Assembly: GCA_013396655.1 (NCBI GenBank)
Contig: WBMV01002667.1
Coordinates: 248,001 to 312,000, forward strand
Direction of reading: 5' to 3'
Length of the DNA: 64,000 nt
Source: Campylorhamphus procurvoides
Taxonomy: Eukaryota > Chordata > Aves > Passeriformes > Dendrocolaptidae
In this document: piece by piece, positions 60,261-64,000 of the stretch
Layout: each line of letters starts with the position of its first letter
Position numbering within the stretch: position 1 is the stretch's first letter
Notes under the pieces: generated by a model
The model's input: only the letters and a program-made list of their open reading frames with translations
Told to the model about the DNA's origin: nothing
Databases searched by the model: none
Program-made: the position numbers and the translations under genes

Positions 60261-60911
60261 TAAAATTTACAGTGCAAGGCATCAAAACAGAAGGAAAGTG
60301 CACATGGATAAAGTTTAAAGCATCCTTATAAAAAGCCGGAAACCCAACACTGCATTCCTACAAATTATTCCCTTAGCAAACATTTTTATTTCCAATTAGT
60401 AAAAGAAAAATTGCTAATTTGCTGCAGTTGGACAGGCCTGATGTCTCAATCTGCAAAGTGTCAGTGCTGTGAAAGGAAATGTTTCACACTGTGCTGGAGA
60501 GAGAGAGCGGCTCTAAAGAGGGTCAGGGCATCGGGCCCAGAAACCAGATTGACTGGCCATAGTGCTAAATTACTCACACAAGACAGACATTGTCTGCAGT
60601 GCCAGCTCCAGAGTACTCACTTTCTCATTCTTTCCCTTTTTTAGTTGGTGCTTGTGGAGGAGGTGAGGGGGTGGCAGGGATGGCAGGAGGGGACACGGAA
60701 GAGGAAAGGGAGGAGGGCTGAGTTCAGCAGCAGTGAAGGACGTGGTCTCATCCTCTGCTTCCCTCTGGACACACAGACCCCATGGCTGCAGTGGGGTGAA
60801 ACCCCCCAGTCCATCTGTAATCATTTGGGGAACCAGCTGATGGAACCAGCTCAGGCTGAACCACACAGGTATCAGATGGACTGAGGTTAATGTTGTACTG
60901 GAGATCAAGGC

Positions 60912-61087
60912 TCAAGAATCACACAATGGTTTGGGTTGGAAGGAACCTTAAAGCTCATCCAGTCCCACCCCTTGCCATGGGCAGGGACACCTTCCACCAG
61001 CCCAGGCTGCTCCAAGCCCGGTCCAACCTGGCCTTGGACACCTCCAGGGATGGGGCAGCCACAGCTTCTCTGCCCAACCTATGCCAG
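60912..61087 (-). mobile_element. CR1 LINE 3' fragment, antisense
   Basis: CAAGAATCACACAATGGTTT, the CCTTGCCATGGGCAGGGACA block, CAGCCCAGGCTGCTCCAAGC and GACACCTCCAGGGATGGGGC form a low-divergence copy of the CR1 3' end. It stops abruptly after CCCAACCTATGCCAG. Confidence 0.93.
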
Positions 61088-64000
61088 TCCTACTGTATAA
61101 TCCAGACCTACTATTGGAGTAGCTTGGCCAGGATGTCTGGATCAGCAGACAGGCTGGTATTTGAATTTAAGTGATTATTATAATTGTTTTATTATCAGGT
61201 ATTAAAAAAAACCCAAACAAGACAAGGATCAAGATCACAAATAATTAGTCTTTTATGAATCACAATCTTCTTTTCTGCCTGTGAAAAGTTTTCTGACACT
61301 TTCAGTTCCTTTTGCACTAATTCTGTATATTGTGAGGACTGATGATGTAAAAATGGAGCAGAGATATTGAAGGTGCCTAAGCTTCGGACATATTTTGGTT
61401 CCTGCTGGAACTGTGTGTGGCAGCCCTTGTATGGGCAACAGGGATGAACTTTCTTGGCTTCTAATGAGCCACGTGCAGGCAGCATTTTGTTTTGCTGGTT
61501 CCTGTTGTAGAGCAGATTCAGGGTCCTAGACAGAGATCTTAACTCCTCTATCCTTTGTCTAAGGAATCAGCACAAGGCAAGCACTGATTTATTTGTGCTG
61601 AAAATCTTACATGTGGACACAGCATTCCACATAATGTGTTGGAGGAGACTAACGCTGTTGGTTTTGCCGGGAGGAAGTTCTTGCACCTTGGCATAACAAC
61701 CCCCAGCCCCCTTCCCAACTAGACAGGTCCTGGCTTTCTTTCTGCTGATAATCCCTCCAGGACCTTTGTTTTTCTGATAAAACTGGATTCCACTGGAGAA
61801 ACCTAAACACATTAGAGGCTCCATTACATCCTCTGCATCCTTCTTAAAACCTGCCCTGTGCTTCCCGAGCATTAAACAGAGCAGATGCCTGCTGGGTTCC
61901 TCTGTGGCACAGCCCAGCCATCCCAGTTATTGCTGATAGCTGGGCAGCTGCCCTGATAAGGCACTGACATTTCCAATGTGTCCCTATTAAAACAGGGAAA
62001 AAAAGGACGTTGCCTTTGGTCAGATAACTCCAAAGTATGAGTGGTTTATTCTGTAAAGAGTGAAGATGCTGTTCTGAAGAGTCAGTTTATGGCCTCTTCA
62101 TTTCCATGAATCTCAGCAGGTAGTGATTTATGCTCTGATATGGAAATGGTGCTGCTGAGTGAATATGAAGGAGGGAAGAGGGAAAAATCAGTTTATTTTG
62201 GGCTCCAGGTTTGAATACTACAGGATGGAAGGCCAAATATGTGTTTCCTTTCTGAGCTGGGCTTTTCTTCTGCCAGAACAGGGAGCTCCAGCACTTTCTG
62301 CATGAAACCAAGTCCACTGGTGAATCCAAGAGTGAGTTTCCTTGGAGGAGGCACATTTGAGCATCTAGTACAGGAAGGAAAGGAGAGAGTGATTCAAACT
62401 TTTGGGATGATTTAGGAAGTTTTTGTTGGGGCTGGGTGGAACACTCTGTGAGCCATAGTACTTGAATGAGTAAATAACCACAGCTGCCTCCAGTTCAGTT
62501 TTCCTTTTCTTTGCCTGTCCTGGGACAGAACTTTGCCCTGTACATTTTGAAAAATAATTTTAGGAAGAAACTTGGATGGGAAGCAGCAATAAATGTTTTT
62601 TTCCTCTTTTTTTCCCCCATTTTTTATGATTATGCTGCTATCCAGAGAATGCAGAGTGAGGAGTGGTGGGCTGAGCTCCTCAGGCTGCTCGGACAGTGTG
62701 CCATGACCTCATGTGTGTGGTCAGAGTGAGGAGGGTGTTTTTGGGCAATCCATGCAGAAGGGAAGGGGCTCACAGTTCAGAAGTTGTTCAGGGTGAAGGA
62801 ATTTGGTTACTCCTCAAATCAATGAAATAAAACTCACAGAGTTGCCTCGAGTGACTTGGTCATTTTTTGGTTTGTCATCAGGCAGTGAAAAGGGAGGGAG
62901 AGCTCCAGGCACGGGCTGAGGGCGATGTGGGGTGACGAGATACAGACACACAGCCCATGCCAGGAGTGGCACAAGGAGCCTGAACACCGTGTTCCTCCTG
63001 TGCCCCTCTACATGTGCCTTTTTTCCTGGATTCTGCAGGGCTGGAAGCTGTCCAGGCACTTTGCATATGCAAACACCTCCACCCTGAGCTGCTGCTCCCC
63101 CACAAGGGGCACATTCTGTCAGCCGGTCCCCTGTGCTGTAACCTCCACCACAGAGGGTCACTTGGAATTTGTTTCCTGCATCTGGAAGCCTGGGATGTGG
63201 GCTAAGGAGGGAAGTCAGTGCCTTCCATCCTATGGGGCTTCCTGCTGGGTTTTTTGGTCATCTTTTTTTTTTTTCTTCCCTTCAGGCCTTTAGTGTCATC
63301 CTTCAAGCCAAAAAAATCTATTCATGTTCTCCACAAATTGTTGCCATAATTACAGCTCTGTGTGGCCACACAGGGATCCTTTGGAAACCAGATGTCCCAT
63401 TTTCTAACCTCTGCTGCAGGGGTAGTGGCTGGCCACAGCCACTGTACAATACATATATTTATCTTTTTATGGAAATAGTCTGGATGTCCAGAAACACCAA
63501 AGCAAATTGCTTTTGATCTCTAGTTTAAAAAAGAATTTGTCCCAATTCCCTGTTGCTTGTGGTCTTTCTCATACTCTTTTTTTTTTTTTCTTCTTGAGAT
63601 TCCCAGTTCAATTATCCAGCACTGGCTGCCCTGATGTGTGGTTGGTTGTTGTGGGGATCCACATGTCCAGTGTTGGAAAACATGTTCCAGCAGCAGGAAT
63701 CTCCAAGTGACTTCTCTGAAACCTCATCTTTGGCAGCCAGTGCAGGTGCTCTGCTGTACCTGTGAGGAGTCCTGCCCTTAACCTGCTCTTTTGAGTCCAC
63801 CAGGGTCTAACACTCTGAAAGGGGACATGTAATAAAAAAAAGAGGGGGATGCAGGGGTTTTGTCACTTGTTCTGCTGAGCTGATAGCTCAAAATGATGTT
63901 CTGGTGAACCCAAGCTATTAGAGAGGTGATTTTTAACTAGTAACTCATAACTGAATGACCAGATTTAAGCTTGGCTCATCATGTTCTGCAATCTCAAGTG

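Larger units (their letters stand above)
36888..64000 (+). other. PRDM16: PRDM16 intron 2, 5' part (incomplete)
   Basis: This runs from the donor at 36888 to the window edge. Exon 3, which continues the PR domain after FGWE, was not found by eye. This fits a long intron, since mammalian PRDM16 introns 2 and 3 are tens of kilobases or more. Four antisense CR1 fragments, an old SINE, G-rich motifs, a double hairpin and candidate regulatory blocks are listed separately. In 36894-38813, 38871-40361, 41346-44072, 46281-53689, 55206-56319, 57641-58356 and 61088-64000 I see only intron-like DNA with chance open frames, apart from the short repeats entered separately. Confidence 0.75.

Noticed and set aside
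1..64000. CRISPR array, prokaryotic operons, endogenous retrovirus or other intact mobile element
   Set aside because: No regularly spaced identical repeats, no ribosome-site-led gene runs, no paired LTRs, and no gag/pol-like or transposase-like frames were found.
36888..64000. PRDM16 exon 3 (continuation of the PR domain after FGWE)
   Set aside because: Looked for a short exon continuing the PR domain with flanking AG/GT and found none by eye. A very short exon could still be missed.

Overview
This window looks like a piece of a bird chromosome, probably from a neoavian and possibly a passerine. The evidence is at least fourteen fragments of the CR1 LINE family that show the avian-type 3' region, an almost gene-empty vertebrate intron landscape, and one vertebrate exon with clean splice sites. 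There are no bacterial-style gene arrays, operons, CRISPR arrays or intact mobile elements. The many short open frames are chance frames in intron sequence or translations of CR1 fragments.

The only protein-coding feature I can support is one 350-bp internal exon on the + strand (36538-36887). I recognise it as exon 2 of PRDM16, a PR/SET-domain zinc-finger transcription regulator. It encodes the acidic, proline-rich N-terminal segment shared with the paralogue MECOM/PRDM3, followed by the first third or so of the PR domain. The exon begins in phase 1 and ends on a codon boundary. Everything left of it is read as the 3' part of intron 1 (at least 36.5 kb). Everything right of it is read as the 5' part of intron 2 (at least 27.1 kb). 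Neither exon 1 nor exon 3 was seen, so both probably lie outside the window.

Intron 1 holds ten CR1 fragments (seven in gene-sense orientation, three antisense), several simple repeats, a 50-base assembly gap at 28647-28696, and stretches that look like conserved non-coding regulatory DNA (about 5.7-6.3, 9.6-10.2, 17.8-18.3, 23.4-23.7, 25.2-25.3, 28.2-28.5 and 35.3-35.4 kb). Intron 2 holds four CR1 fragments, all antisense. It also has an apparent ancient MIR/CORE-type SINE at about 57.48-57.64 kb, three G-quadruplex-capable runs, a pair of adjacent perfect hairpins near 40.4 kb, and further candidate enhancer stretches (about 40.9-41.3, 45.8-46.2, 53.7-54.0, 56.3-56.6 and 59.0-60.3 kb).

I do not see an undescribed multi-gene system. 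The items most worth a second look are the candidate regulatory blocks, the old SINE, the double hairpin, the strong G-quadruplex motif and a possible in-frame alternative acceptor at the exon. All regulatory calls are inference from sequence texture, because no alignment could be run.
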